Made by a program: the position numbers and the translations under genes. The notes under the pieces were generated by a model. The model saw nothing but the letters and a program-made list of their open reading frames with translations, was not told where the DNA came from and did no database searches. From an uncultured Collinsella sp. (lineage in GTDB: Bacteria > Actinomycetota > Coriobacteriia > Coriobacteriales > Coriobacteriaceae), in assembly GCA_959601045.1 (NCBI GenBank), contig CAUGNZ010000002.1:39033-103032 (forward strand): DNA of 64,000 nt. The letters are read 5' to 3'. Numbering within the stretch: position 1 is the stretch's first letter; each line of letters opens with the position of its first letter. Below, piece by piece: positions 29,043-37,349 of the stretch.

Positions 29043-30128
29043 TTACGCAAACAGGCCGTAAATGCTGATGTTGGCCTTGGCGTACAGGCTGTTGGCGTAC
29101 TCGGTCCACTTGGAGCTGGCGCTCGAAGCCTGCGAAGAATACTGCTGGTAAGCGGTGTAATAGGCGGTCATGGCCTGCTTATAGGTGGCGCTATCGGCGG
29201 TAAAGGCATCGTCGGCGAAGGCCTTAGCGTAGGTGCTGTCGGCGTCCTTCCAGGTGCCCTTCGAGCTATCCCACTCGTCGCCGGCAAGTTTGATGATGTA
29301 GTCGGCGTAGTCCTTGCTCGCAGTCTCCTCGTTGCCGTCAGAAGGCTCGGTCGGAGCGGTCGGCATGCTCGCGGAAGCATCGCCCACCTTCTTCTTGTAG
29401 AGCTTCTGCAGCGTCGCGGACTGACGGACGATCTGCTTGGCCTGATCCTTGGACACGCCGTACTGTTTTGCCATGGTCTTGTAGTCGGAGGTGCCGATGG
29501 AATCCTCGGCGTACTTCTTCATCTCCTTAGAAGAGACGGTAATGCCCTCGTCCTCGGCAGCATCGAGCAGAATCTTGTTGCGCACGTAGGACAGGATGAC
29601 ATCGGCAGAAGGAGCGGTGTAGTTGCCATCGCTATCCTTGACGGTATCGAGGCTGTACTGGCTCTCGATGGCCTCGCGCGCGGTGATGTCGCTCTTCTTG
29701 CCGTTATAACTATAGCTTGCCACGGTCGAATCGAGCTGGTCCTCGGTCAGGGTCGACGAACCGACACCCTTGCCGCCAAAGCCGCCATTGCCAATAAAGA
29801 AGCCGACCACCGCAGCGATCACGACTGCAACCACGAAGGCGGCGATCATCGTCTTCTTGTGCTTGGATGCATGGTCGTCCGCGTCGGAGTCGTCGTCCTC
29901 GTCCTGTTCCTCGGGCATGAGGTTCTCGTCGGCGGCGTCCGCGGCGACCTTTGCCTCCAGGCGAGCGTCCTCTTCCTCGGCGGTCGTGCCGGCAGCAATG
30001 TGCTCGGCAGACGTACCGGCGACCAGGTCGATCTTCTCGTCCTCATCACCGTCGGGGCCTTCGCCGCGCTCGATGATCTGGATGCCGTCGATCTCGTCCT
30101 TCTCGTCCTTCTTTTGAATCAGACCCAT
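29043..30128 (-). CDS. Membrane-anchored protein with SurA/PrsA-like extracellular domain
   Basis: A 361-residue protein with an acidic, disordered cytoplasmic N-terminus (about 1-90), one membrane helix (TMIAAFVVAVVIAAVVGFF, about 93-111) and an extracellular part. The helix is followed by a Gly-rich linker. SYVRNKILLDAAEDEGITVS and MAKQYGVSKDQAKQIVRQSA resemble the N-terminal chaperone domain of SurA/PrsA, but no PPIase domain is visible. The remainder is helical and Ala/Tyr/Ser-rich. It may be a surface foldase-like chaperone, but that is inference. Confidence 0.75.
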   Translation of the reverse strand: MGLIQKKDEKDEIDGIQIIERGEGPDGDEDEKIDLVAGTSAEHIAAGTTAEEEDARLEAKVAADAADENLMPEEQDEDDDSDADDHASKHKKTMIAAFVVAVVIAAVVGFFIGNGGFGGKGVGSSTLTEDQLDSTVASYSYNGKKSDITAREAIESQYSLDTVKDSDGNYTAPSADVILSYVRNKILLDAAEDEGITVSSKEMKKYAEDSIGTSDYKTMAKQYGVSKDQAKQIVRQSATLQKLYKKKVGDASASMPTAPTEPSDGNEETASKDYADYIIKLAGDEWDSSKGTWKDADSTYAKAFADDAFTADSATYKQAMTAYYTAYQQYSSQASSASSKWTEYANSLYAKANISIYGLFA

Positions 30129-30166
30129 ATCAGTTACTCCTTGTTAGGAAACATAGTCTTCAATAG

Positions 30167-30195
30167 AATACGCCCGACGAGGCGCCGGGCGTATT
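30167..30195 (-). terminator. Hairpin upstream of the 29043-30128 gene and past the dehydrogenase operon
   Basis: AATACGCCCG / CGGGCGTATT stem with a short loop, about 60 bp after the isocitrate dehydrogenase stop. A T-rich tail follows on either strand. Confidence 0.7.
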
Positions 30196-30254
30196 GATTC
30201 TTAGGTTATACGCAAACACTTAAGTACTATTTAGGCGTTTGCAGTCTGCATGCC

Positions 30255-31340
30255 TTAGGCCAGGTGCGCGATAACGGCATCGGCAAAGGCCTGCGTGCCC
30301 ACAGCGCCCTCAACGGAGCCGGTCTGGGCACGACGCACGTCACCGGTAACCTGCTCGCCCTCGTCGAGCGTGGCAGATACGGCGGCACGAATGCGATTGG
30401 CAGCATCGTTCTCGCCCAAGTGGTCGAGCATCATCGCAGCAGAAAGGATCTCGGCCGTGGGGTTGGCGATATCCTGGCCCGCGATATCGGGCGCGGAGCC
30501 GTGCGTTGCCTCGAAGATGGCGCAGTCGGCACCGATGTTGGAGCCGGGGGCCATGCCCAGACCACCCACCAGGCCGGCGCACAGGTCGCTCACGATGTCG
30601 CCGTACAGGTTGGGCAGCACCAGAACATCGAAGTCGTTGGGGTTCTGGACCAGGCCCATGCAGGTGGCGTCGACGATCTTGTCGTTGAACTCGATATCGG
30701 GATAGTTGGCGGCCACCTCGCGCGCAACGCGCAGGAACAGGCCATCGGTCGCCTTCATAATGTTGGCCTTGTGCACGGCCGTCACCTTTTTGCGGCCGCA
30801 GCGGCGGGCATACTCAAAGGCATACTCCACAATGCGGCGGCTCTTGGCGATAGAGATCGGCTTGATCGAGATCGCGGAATCGGCGGCGAAGGTCTTTTGG
30901 CCCGAACGCTCGACGAGCTGCGAGAGCTCCTCGACCTCGGCAGCGCCCTCATCGAACTCGATACCGGCGTAGAGGTCCTCGGTGTTCTCGCGCACGATGA
31001 CCAGGTCGACGTCGCGGAAACGCGAGCCGTCGCCCGGCTGCGACAGGCAGGGGCGCACGCAGGCGTACAGGTCAAAGTGCTTGCGCAGGGCCACGTTAAC
31101 GCTGCGGAAACCCGTGCCGACCGGCGTGGTGATGGGGCCCTTGATGGCAACCTTGGTCTCGGCGACCGCATCGAGCACGTGCTGGGGCAGCGGCGTACCA
31201 AACTCGTCCATGACACCGGCACCGGCCTCCTGGACGTTCCAATTGATCTGGACACCGGCAGCCTCGACCACGCGGCGCATGGCCTGCGTAATCTCGGGAC
31301 CGATACCGTCACCGGGAATCAGGACTACATCGTGCGCCAT
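30255..31340 (-). CDS. NAD-dependent isocitrate/isopropylmalate-family dehydrogenase
   Basis: A 361-residue beta-decarboxylating dehydrogenase, probably isocitrate dehydrogenase of the compact NAD type. Motifs are VLIPGDGIGPEIT at the N-terminus, GFRSVNVALRKHFDLYACVRP near 77 (the isocitrate-binding S-x-N-x-x-L-R-K), VIVRENTEDLYAGIE near 113, VTAVHKANIMKATDG near 180 and the Asp cluster at DLCAGLVGGLGMAPG. The C-terminal EATHGSAPDIAGQ and NPTAEILSAAMML are standard. It would supply 2-oxoglutarate. A HEAT-repeat gene precedes it by 6 bp. Confidence 0.88.
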   Translation of the reverse strand: MAHDVVLIPGDGIGPEITQAMRRVVEAAGVQINWNVQEAGAGVMDEFGTPLPQHVLDAVAETKVAIKGPITTPVGTGFRSVNVALRKHFDLYACVRPCLSQPGDGSRFRDVDLVIVRENTEDLYAGIEFDEGAAEVEELSQLVERSGQKTFAADSAISIKPISIAKSRRIVEYAFEYARRCGRKKVTAVHKANIMKATDGLFLRVAREVAANYPDIEFNDKIVDATCMGLVQNPNDFDVLVLPNLYGDIVSDLCAGLVGGLGMAPGSNIGADCAIFEATHGSAPDIAGQDIANPTAEILSAAMMLDHLGENDAANRIRAAVSATLDEGEQVTGDVRRAQTGSVEGAVGTQAFADAVIAHLA

Positions 31341-31346
31341 AATCTG

Positions 31347-32045
31347 TTACTCCTCGTCTTCGGCGGCCTCAGATTTTTTAACGCTAGCACGCTTCTTCTT
31401 TTTGGAGAGATCCAGGCCAAAACGTTTAACAAGCATTTCGCAAATCTCGCTCGAACGGGCCTTGAGATAGCTGCCCTTACCGTTCTCGGCATCGAACTTA
31501 AGGCGCAGCGCAAGCTTCTCGGCAACCTCGGCGTCGATCTCGCCCTGGCAAAACTCGTACAGGCAACCGAGCATGTCGCGATACTCAAGGTCGCCGTGGT
31601 AGCACTGGATGGCCTCGTCCAGGATGGGCCAAGCCTCGCGCGAACGCTCGACGCTCGTGGCACCCCACACGCACAGCAGGCGGAAGGCGGCATAGCGCAG
31701 CGTGGAGGAGATCTCGTCGAACAGTGCAGTCTCGGCGCCCTCAAAGGCATCGCCCAGCTGCTCGGGGCAGGTGGTGGCGAGCGCCGCCAGGGCATCGAGG
31801 GCCTCCCAGCGGGTCTGAGCCTCGGGGCGGTCGAGCGCCTCGATCAGCGCAGGCACGCAGGGCACAACGCGCTGCGGATCGCGCTCGGCCAGCAGATGCA
31901 GCACGCGGGCGGCAAACTGGCGGATGCGGCGCGTGGGGCAGCCGAGCTCCTTGACCAGACGGTCGACGGCGTTCTCGTTCTCCTCTGCCAGCTGAAGCTG
32001 TGCCAGTTCCTCGTCGGTGAGCTGTTCGTCTTTGTTTTCTGCCAT
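31347..32045 (-). CDS. HEAT-repeat-like protein
   Basis: A 232-residue all-helical protein with HEAT-like units: TRRIRQFAARVLHLLAERDP, RVVPCVPALIEALDRPEAQT and RWEALDALAALA. An acidic N-terminus and a KKKKRASVKKSE C-terminal tail frame it. Probably a protein-interaction scaffold. It lies in a tight leftward run from the 33574 gene through isocitrate dehydrogenase (gap 6 bp), so it is cotranscribed with metabolic enzymes, but its partner is unknown. Confidence 0.75.
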   Translation of the reverse strand: MAENKDEQLTDEELAQLQLAEENENAVDRLVKELGCPTRRIRQFAARVLHLLAERDPQRVVPCVPALIEALDRPEAQTRWEALDALAALATTCPEQLGDAFEGAETALFDEISSTLRYAAFRLLCVWGATSVERSREAWPILDEAIQCYHGDLEYRDMLGCLYEFCQGEIDAEVAEKLALRLKFDAENGKGSYLKARSSEICEMLVKRFGLDLSKKKKRASVKKSEAAEDEE

Positions 32046-32060
32046 AGTTACCTCTTCTTA

Positions 32061-32489
32061 CTATTTCTTAGCGTGCTTGCCAGCACCCTTGCTGTCATCG
32101 GTGACCGAGATGAGCTGTCGGTCGGCCGCGCCATTGCGACGCGCACGGCGGCGTTCCTCAGCGTCGCCCGCGTCGGCGGCGGCGCGATGAGCCTTGTTGA
32201 CGTTAAAGACCTCGTCGTGCTTGCGCCACGGCCCGACGGACTCGCCAAAGCTCATCTTAAGACCGGCGATAAAGCCGCCGAGCCAGCCGATCGGCGCAAA
32301 CTGCACCAGCGGGAACAGCGAGAACACCCAGGTCAGCAGGACGACTGCCGCCGCGCCTGCAAAGTTGGCAATCCAGTAGTCGCGCTTGGTGATCACGCGC
32401 TTTTCGCAGGCCCACTGGCCGCACAAAAAGCCAATGTAGATCGCAAAGAGAAAGAGCACCAGCGCGAGCACCACGAACGTCCAGCTCAT
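32061..32489 (-). CDS. Small membrane protein of unknown function
   Basis: A 142-residue protein with two membrane helices (FVVLALVLFLFAIYIGFLCG at about 4-23 and AAAVVLLTWVFSLFPLVQFA at about 44-63) and a basic, Ala/Arg-rich cytoplasmic tail. The start at 32489 follows GAGGAG at 9 bp, and the gene begins 5 bp after the stop of the upstream dehydrogenase gene, so the two are coupled. No family recognised. Confidence 0.75.
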   Translation of the reverse strand: MSWTFVVLALVLFLFAIYIGFLCGQWACEKRVITKRDYWIANFAGAAAVVLLTWVFSLFPLVQFAPIGWLGGFIAGLKMSFGESVGPWRKHDEVFNVNKAHRAAADAGDAEERRRARRNGAADRQLISVTDDSKGAGKHAKK

Positions 32490-32494
32490 GGGCG

Positions 32495-33574
32495 CTACTC
32501 CTCGTGATGATGGCCGCAGCAGCACTCGTGGCCGTCGTCATGGCCGTGGCCGCCGCAGCACTCGTGGTCCTCGCCGTGATGGTGACCGCAACCGCACTCG
32601 TGGTCGTCGCCATGCTCGCCGCAACCGCAGCCGTCCTCGTGGGAACCGTGCTCCTCGGGACGATACTGCGACCAGTCCAGACCGGCGGCGATGGCATCGG
32701 CCTCCTCCTTGTAGAGGACCGTGATGGCCTGGGTGCCCAGCTTGGCGCCACCGATGGCGTCGAGCATGTCGTAGAGCGTAAAGGCCACGTCGGCGCCGGG
32801 CAGCGCAAGCTCGCGATCGTCGGCATAGGCAAGCGCCAAGCGCAGGTCCTTGATGAAGTGCTCGACCATAAAGCCGGGCTTGTAGTCGCCGTCGAGTGCC
32901 TTGGGCGCCAGGCTCTCCATGGCGCCGGACTTGCCGGTACCGCCCAGGATCATCTGGCGGGTCTTCTCCAGGTCAAGGCCGCTCAGCTCGGCAAATGCCA
33001 TGGCGTCTGCCATGCCGACCATGCAGGCGCCCAGCGACACCTGGTTGGCGAGCTTGGCAGCCTGGCCCTTGCCGGCGCCGTCGAAGCAGCAGATGTTGGC
33101 CGCGAAGGTGGCAAGGATATCGCGGACCGGCGCGATGTCGTTCTCGGTGGCGCCCACGATAGCCGTGAGCGTACCGGCGATAGCACCAGACTCGCCGCCG
33201 GTGACGGGGCAGTCAAACGCCATGCGGCCCGTGACCTGGGCGGCCTCGGCAATATCGCGCGCGAGCTCGGGCGAGCTCGTGGTGAGGTCAATCAGAACCG
33301 CGCCGGGCTTGGTGCATGCAAGCAGGCCGTCGCCCGCCAGGTAGAGCTCTTCGACCTCGGAGGGATAGCCCACCATGGTAAAGACAACGTCGGCGTTCGC
33401 CACGGCATCGGCCGGCGTATCGGCCCAGGCGGCACCGCGCTCAACGAGCGCTGCAGCCTTGGACTTGGTGCGGTTGTTGACCGTGACGGGATAGCCGGCG
33501 TCCAGGATGTGGCCGGCGATGGGGGCACCCATGATTCCGGTGCCGATAAATGCGACAGAGAGCTTGTTTGCCAT
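32495..33574 (-). CDS. Beta-hydroxyacid dehydrogenase (GarR-like) with His/Cys-rich tail
   Basis: The first about 295 residues are a 3-hydroxyisobutyrate/tartronate-semialdehyde reductase type enzyme: FIGTGIMGAPIAGHI binds NAD(P), FDCPVTGGESGAIAGTL near 118 is the substrate segment, and GKGQAAKLANQ near 168 holds the catalytic Lys. GLDLEKTRQMILGGTG and GYKPGFMVEHFIKDL are also typical. After DWSQYRPEEH the last about 50 residues are almost only His, Cys, Gly, Asp and Glu (for example CGCGEHGDDHECGCGHHHGE), a metal-binding tail not found in ordinary members. It may store or sense Zn, Ni or Cu, or be a fused metallochaperone-like segment. Confidence 0.88.
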   Translation of the reverse strand: MANKLSVAFIGTGIMGAPIAGHILDAGYPVTVNNRTKSKAAALVERGAAWADTPADAVANADVVFTMVGYPSEVEELYLAGDGLLACTKPGAVLIDLTTSSPELARDIAEAAQVTGRMAFDCPVTGGESGAIAGTLTAIVGATENDIAPVRDILATFAANICCFDGAGKGQAAKLANQVSLGACMVGMADAMAFAELSGLDLEKTRQMILGGTGKSGAMESLAPKALDGDYKPGFMVEHFIKDLRLALAYADDRELALPGADVAFTLYDMLDAIGGAKLGTQAITVLYKEEADAIAAGLDWSQYRPEEHGSHEDGCGCGEHGDDHECGCGHHHGEDHECCGGHGHDDGHECCCGHHHEE

Positions 33575-33672
33575 GAAACCTTTCCTTTTGGGTTGGGTGT
33601 TATTACCAGGTTGAATACTCGGTGCCAGCGTTTGGGCTGTGAGTTGGGGGCGAATACGGACGCGCTACTTGC

Positions 33673-34626
33673 CTACTGACCGCGCACGCGGCGGGCGATG
33701 CGGTCGGAAAGCGACGCCTTGTCGGCGCGGTTCTTACCCCAAAACGCGCAGGCCACCATGCCGGGGCCCACGTGCGAGCCGATGGTGGGGCCCACAGAGC
33801 TGCGGATGATCGTGACGTCGGCGCAGCCTTCCTCTTTGCGGATGGCAGCCTCGAGCCAGTCGCCGTCTTTCTCGGCATCGGCCGTCATGATGGCGATGGG
33901 CATGGTGCGGTCTGGCACGTAGTTCTCACGGAACGACTTGAGGATGGACTTGAGCGCCTTCTTGCGGCCGCGGTTGACGCCGATCAGCGACAGCGAGCCG
34001 GCCAAGTCGTAGGAGAGCTCGGGCTTGACGTCGAGCTTTGCCGTGAGCTGTGCCGCAGCGGGCGGAATGCGGCCGCCGGCAGCCAGCGCATCGAAGCTCT
34101 CGAGCGTAAAGTAGCCGTGCACGTAGGTCTTTGCCTCGTTTGCCCAATCGACCAGCTGCTTGGCGGTCAGTCCCGCCGAACGCTGGCGCACGGCCTCGAG
34201 CGCCAAGAGCGCGCCGGTCGCGCAGGGCAGAGCGTTGTCGACCACGTACAGCTCAAAATCGGGATACTCGGCACGCACGGCGTCCGCCGCCTGGCACGCG
34301 GAGTTGTAGCTCGACGACAGCGCCGAGGTAAAGCACAGGTAGACCGTGGGCGTGCCCTCTTTGGCGCACTCGGTAAAGAACTCGATATAGCGACCGAGCG
34401 ACACAGCCGAGGTGGACACGCGGGCACCGGCGCGCATGCGGTCGTAGAACTCCTTGGGTGTGATGCTCGACCAGATGTCGTCCGTGCGCTCTTCGCCATC
34501 GATAATGAAGGGAAAACCCAGGATATCGACATCGAGGTTCGCGGCGACCTCAGGGCTAAAGTCGCAGCAGGTATCGACGACGATGCGGCAACGGTCCGAA
34601 TGACCGGCGGATGCGGCCTTGTCCAT
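33673..34626 (-). CDS. DegV-family fatty-acid-binding protein
   Basis: A 317-residue DegV domain protein: RIVVDTCCDFSPEVAAN at the start, ARVSTSAVSLGRYIEFF near 69, YLCFTSALSSSYNSA near 97 and YTLESFDALAAGGRIPPAAAQ-like YFTLESFDALAAGGRI near 172. DegV (FakB) proteins carry fatty acids to the FakA kinase for phospholipid synthesis. The ATG at 34626 is preferred to the TTG one codon upstream; AAGGAG precedes both. No fakA is adjacent. Confidence 0.9.
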   Translation of the reverse strand: MDKAASAGHSDRCRIVVDTCCDFSPEVAANLDVDILGFPFIIDGEERTDDIWSSITPKEFYDRMRAGARVSTSAVSLGRYIEFFTECAKEGTPTVYLCFTSALSSSYNSACQAADAVRAEYPDFELYVVDNALPCATGALLALEAVRQRSAGLTAKQLVDWANEAKTYVHGYFTLESFDALAAGGRIPPAAAQLTAKLDVKPELSYDLAGSLSLIGVNRGRKKALKSILKSFRENYVPDRTMPIAIMTADAEKDGDWLEAAIRKEEGCADVTIIRSSVGPTIGSHVGPGMVACAFWGKNRADKASLSDRIARRVRGQ

Positions 34627-34644
34627 CAAAGCGACTCCTTACGT

Positions 34645-34676
34645 AAAAAGGCGGCCACCCGCATGGGATGGCCGCC
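34645..34676 (-). terminator. Terminator of hpf
   Basis: GGCGGCCA / TGGCCGCC stem with an 11-nt loop and a T5 tail on the minus strand, 30 bp after the hpf stop. Confidence 0.85.
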
Positions 34677-34705
34677 AACCGTTAACTCATGCAAGTTAAC
34701 GTATT

Positions 34706-35290
34706 TTACTCGTCAAGTGTTTCGATACGGGGCTTGATGATGCCATATCCACCATTCTTACGGTGATACACCACATTGATGAGGCCAGTCGTCGCGTTCT
34801 CGAACACGTAGAAGTCGTGACCGAGCAGATCGGTCTGCACCAGCGCCTGCTCCTCAGTCATCGGGGTGACATCGATGACCTTCTCGCGGACGAGCAGGTC
34901 GTCCTCCTCCTCGGGCAGCAGCAGGTCGGCCAGATCCTCGACGCGCTCGACCGGCGCGACATCCGCTGCGCTGGCACCGCCCTGGCGGTTGTCCACGACC
35001 TTGGTCTTGAACTTGCGCAGCTGGCGGGTGACCTTATCGGCGGAGAGGTCGATGGCGGCATACATATCTGCGCCGTGCTCGGCAACGCGAATCACAGAGC
35101 CGCGGGCACGAACCGTGACCTCGACGATTGCCGGGTTGGGGTTCGAGGGGTTCTTCTCATAACGAAGCACGACGTCGACTGTCATGGGCTCGATATCGAA
35201 AACCTTGAGCGCCTCGCCGATCTTCTCATCCACATGCGCACGCAGAGCATCGGTTACCGTCGTCTTGCGTCCAGAAACCTTGATATCCAT
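34706..35290 (-). CDS. hpf: Long-form ribosome hibernation-promoting factor
   Basis: A 194-residue factor that dimerises idle 70S ribosomes into 100S particles. The N-terminal domain (MDIKVSGRKTTVTDALRAHV, about 1-100) is the YfiA/RaiA ribosome-binding fold. After an acidic linker (LLLPEEEDDLL) the C-terminal dimerisation domain (MTEEQALVQTDLLGHDFYVF, then GLINVVYHRKNGGYGIIKP) identifies the long form. The start at 35290 follows GGAG and matches family length; a longer in-frame extension has no support. Confidence 0.94.
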   Translation of the reverse strand: MDIKVSGRKTTVTDALRAHVDEKIGEALKVFDIEPMTVDVVLRYEKNPSNPNPAIVEVTVRARGSVIRVAEHGADMYAAIDLSADKVTRQLRKFKTKVVDNRQGGASAADVAPVERVEDLADLLLPEEEDDLLVREKVIDVTPMTEEQALVQTDLLGHDFYVFENATTGLINVVYHRKNGGYGIIKPRIETLDE

Positions 35291-35606
35291 ACGTGGCTCC
35301 AATCTGCCTCGGGGACTTACTGTACTGGCTATGTACCCATTGCCGTGCATTTAATCACGCGGATTCCTAAAGACCCGAATAACGATTGCTTGATACCGCA
35401 TACCGAAGTCTCGCACTTTTCCGTGGCAAAGTGCGCTATAGGAGGGAGCCGACGGTTTTGTATTTGGTCCGAAAATTGGCTTTGACCTGCTGGTTTTATG
35501 GGAACGAAAAAGCCGGGCTCCCCTGTTGAGAGAGCCCAGCGATGCGTGTTGAAACCGTGAAGAGGCGTCCCTCCTAGCGCATAGGAGATGCCACCCCTAG
35601 CAATAA
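35291..35606. other. Intergenic region upstream of hpf
   Basis: About 316 bp with no gene. It holds the terminator of the lipoprotein gene at 35507-35540 and presumably the hpf promoter; I could not single out convincing -35/-10 boxes. Confidence 0.5.
35507..35540 (-). terminator. Terminator of the solute-binding lipoprotein gene
   Basis: On the minus strand GGGCTC and GAGCCC frame a CTCAACAGGG-containing loop and lead into GGCTTTTTCG, 67 bp past the stop. Confidence 0.7.
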
Positions 35607-36617
35607 CTAGCTATTGAGCTTGTTAATGTCGGCGTCGGTGATAGTGCCCTCCTGGCTGGACGATTTATCCTCGGAAGATGCACCCTCGCTGCTCGAATCG
35701 GAGGATGCGGACTCGCTGGATCCGGTGTCGGTCGACTGCACGTCGGCGCCCGAGACCGTCTTGTTGGTGGGGTCATAGGGCATCGTGCCGTACCAAACGG
35801 AGTGGACCGCCTCGAGCGTGCCATCGACCGTGATACCGTCGAGGGCATCGCTCACGGCACGGCATAGCTCGTCGTTGGCCGCGAGGCCCGCGACGCCGAT
35901 CGTCGAGGGCGTCTCGAGCGTGCCGACGTAAGAGACCTGGCTCATCAGGCGCGCAAGGTAGCCGCCGGCCGTGGAGTCGCAGATCACGTAGTCGACCTCG
36001 CCGGACTCGAGTGCCTCAAAGCACTCGTTGATGTTGGAGAAGGTCTTTTGGTTGGCCGTGATGCTCTGCTTGGCGAGCGCTTCCTGCGAGGCCGAGGAGG
36101 TCTGAACGCCCAGGGTAGCGGTGTTAAGCGTTTCGGTGGAAACGCTCAGAGACTCGCCGTCGCTCGTCTTTCCGAACACTGCCGCAGCGTCGTACAGGCA
36201 AGTACCAAGCGCGCTGATGTCACCATCCGTGGAATTGATGTCGCCAATGAAGACGTCGGCCTTTTTGTCGCCAAGCGCGGAATCGGCAGAAGACGCATCG
36301 ACGAAGGCAACCTTAAGGCCCATACGGCTTGCAAGGGCACGAGCGGCATCGACCGCATAGCCCGTGAGGTTACCATCGGCGCCCTGCATGGCCTGCGGAG
36401 CATCGGAGGTATCGAGAGCAACCGTCAGGGTACCGGGAGTGACCAGGGCATCGTCCGACACCGTAGGGGTAACGGTCTCGCGCTCGATCTGGTCAATCGT
36501 GGGTGTCGTGAACGTGGACAGTGGGTTGAACGCGCATCCGCTCAGACCCAAAACGGCAATGACCGCCGCGGTCCCAGCACCTAACCGAGCCGCGTGCACC
36601 AAGCTGCCCCTCACCAT
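35607..36617 (-). CDS. Solute-binding-protein family 3 lipoprotein
   Basis: A 336-residue lipoprotein: MVRGSLVHAARLG, hydrophobic AAVIAVLGLSGC with a lipobox (Cys at about 28), then a bacterial extracellular solute-binding domain of type 3 (TLTVALDTSDAPQ, GYAVDAARALASRMGLKVAFV, SGEVDYVICDSTAGGYL). The last 50 residues are a Ser/Glu/Asp-rich tail. Such proteins bind amino acids for ABC uptake or act as sensors; no permease is adjacent. The start at 36617 is chosen by signal-peptide position; the frame is open far upstream. A promoter at 36949-36977 implies a leader of about 325 nt. Confidence 0.82.
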   Translation of the reverse strand: MVRGSLVHAARLGAGTAAVIAVLGLSGCAFNPLSTFTTPTIDQIERETVTPTVSDDALVTPGTLTVALDTSDAPQAMQGADGNLTGYAVDAARALASRMGLKVAFVDASSADSALGDKKADVFIGDINSTDGDISALGTCLYDAAAVFGKTSDGESLSVSTETLNTATLGVQTSSASQEALAKQSITANQKTFSNINECFEALESGEVDYVICDSTAGGYLARLMSQVSYVGTLETPSTIGVAGLAANDELCRAVSDALDGITVDGTLEAVHSVWYGTMPYDPTNKTVSGADVQSTDTGSSESASSDSSSEGASSEDKSSSQEGTITDADINKLNS

Positions 36618-36948
36618 GTCCACTACCCTGCCTTCTGTGTCGTATACAATCCGTGCGTTGCGCGGAATAACTGGTTGTTCCCACCAGCTGACCTGGTATT
36701 TGACCCCACACTTGCGCACCGGGGTGTTTGCTCGGGAGGCCGCAGCCACCTTCACGACTGACCCGCTCGCCCGCGAGGCGGTATTGCCCCAAAGAAAGTA
36801 GAACGGACGGTGCGGCTTACATCTAGGACGCGCCATGATCGCGCCGCGCGCACGCGGTCGCTTACGTGGATCCCTTTGACCGCGTCTGTCTTGGACTAGG
36901 ACGGGCATTTCGTCCGTCCGCAACCACAGCCTGGTAGGAACGAAGCGC
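36618..36948 (-). other. Long untranslated leader or unidentified RNA
   Basis: About 330 bp between a strong-looking promoter and the lipoprotein start, GC-rich and with local hairpins (for example GGACGG pairing near 36900-36920). Signature motifs of RNase P RNA, tmRNA, SRP RNA and common riboswitches were looked for and not found. An in-frame extension of the lipoprotein is open here but has no signal-peptide logic. A structured leader or small RNA is possible. Confidence 0.35.
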
Positions 36949-36977
36949 ATTATAGCTAAGTTCAAGCTAAAGTTTAA
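36949..36977 (-). promoter_or_regulatory. Candidate sigma-70-type promoter
   Basis: On the minus strand TTAAAC, exactly 17 bp and a consensus TATAAT. Transcription would start near 36942 toward the lipoprotein gene. Confidence 0.6.
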
Positions 36978-37048
36978 GGTTAGGGGCGTCATTCGCATCG
37001 CGAGTACAGATTTCGCAGGTCGGAGTGGGCTATTCGTGCCCCTATGAA

Positions 37049-37078
37049 GCCCGGAGCTCCCCTGTGGGGAGCTCCGGG
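37049..37078. repeat. Perfect GC-rich hairpin
   Basis: CCCGGAGCTCCCC and GGGGAGCTCCGGGG around a 3-nt loop, followed by a small GGTACCCT / AGGGTGCC hairpin. No T-tract is adjacent, so it is not a typical terminator. Confidence 0.55.
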
Positions 37079-37098
37079 GTACCCTTCTTAGGGTGCCG

Positions 37099-37315
37099 TG
37101 GCCAAAAAATGGCAAATATGAGTACTGTCACCAATTTAGTAACAGGTAATTTTGGCCTCTCGGACAGGTTTTGCGCTCAGTGCCGCCAACTTGATGCTTA
37201 GTTATTCTACATTTGTTTATTATCTTCTGACTTTACGCCACCTCCGAGTCTTAAATTCCCTGATTTTGCTGTTACTGATTTAGTGACAGTACTCATATTT
37301 GTCATTTTTTGGCCA
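37099..37315. repeat. 217-bp palindromic element with about 46-bp terminal inverted repeats
   Basis: The left arm starts GGCCAAAAAATGGCAAATAT at 37100 and the right arm ends with the inverse at 37314. Over 46 bp they differ at only four positions, including the inner parts GAGTACTGTCAC and GTAACAG. The 120-bp interior is AT-rich and has no open frame. MITE-like in structure; no matching transposase is in the window. Confidence 0.75.
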
Positions 37316-37349
37316 GGGTATATGATTAACCCCCTATTTTCGTCGCGAA

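Noticed and set aside
34706..35350. Longer form of HPF starting at 35350
   Set aside because: The extra 20 residues have no family match and the ATG at 35290 has a ribosome-binding site and the usual N-terminus.
36618..36948. RNase P RNA, tmRNA or SRP RNA
   Set aside because: The conserved core strings of these RNAs were looked for on both strands and not found.
37049..37102. T-box riboswitch suggested by a GGGTGCCG stretch
   Set aside because: The T-box sequence is incomplete, no specifier stem is visible and no aminoacyl-tRNA synthetase or amino-acid gene follows.
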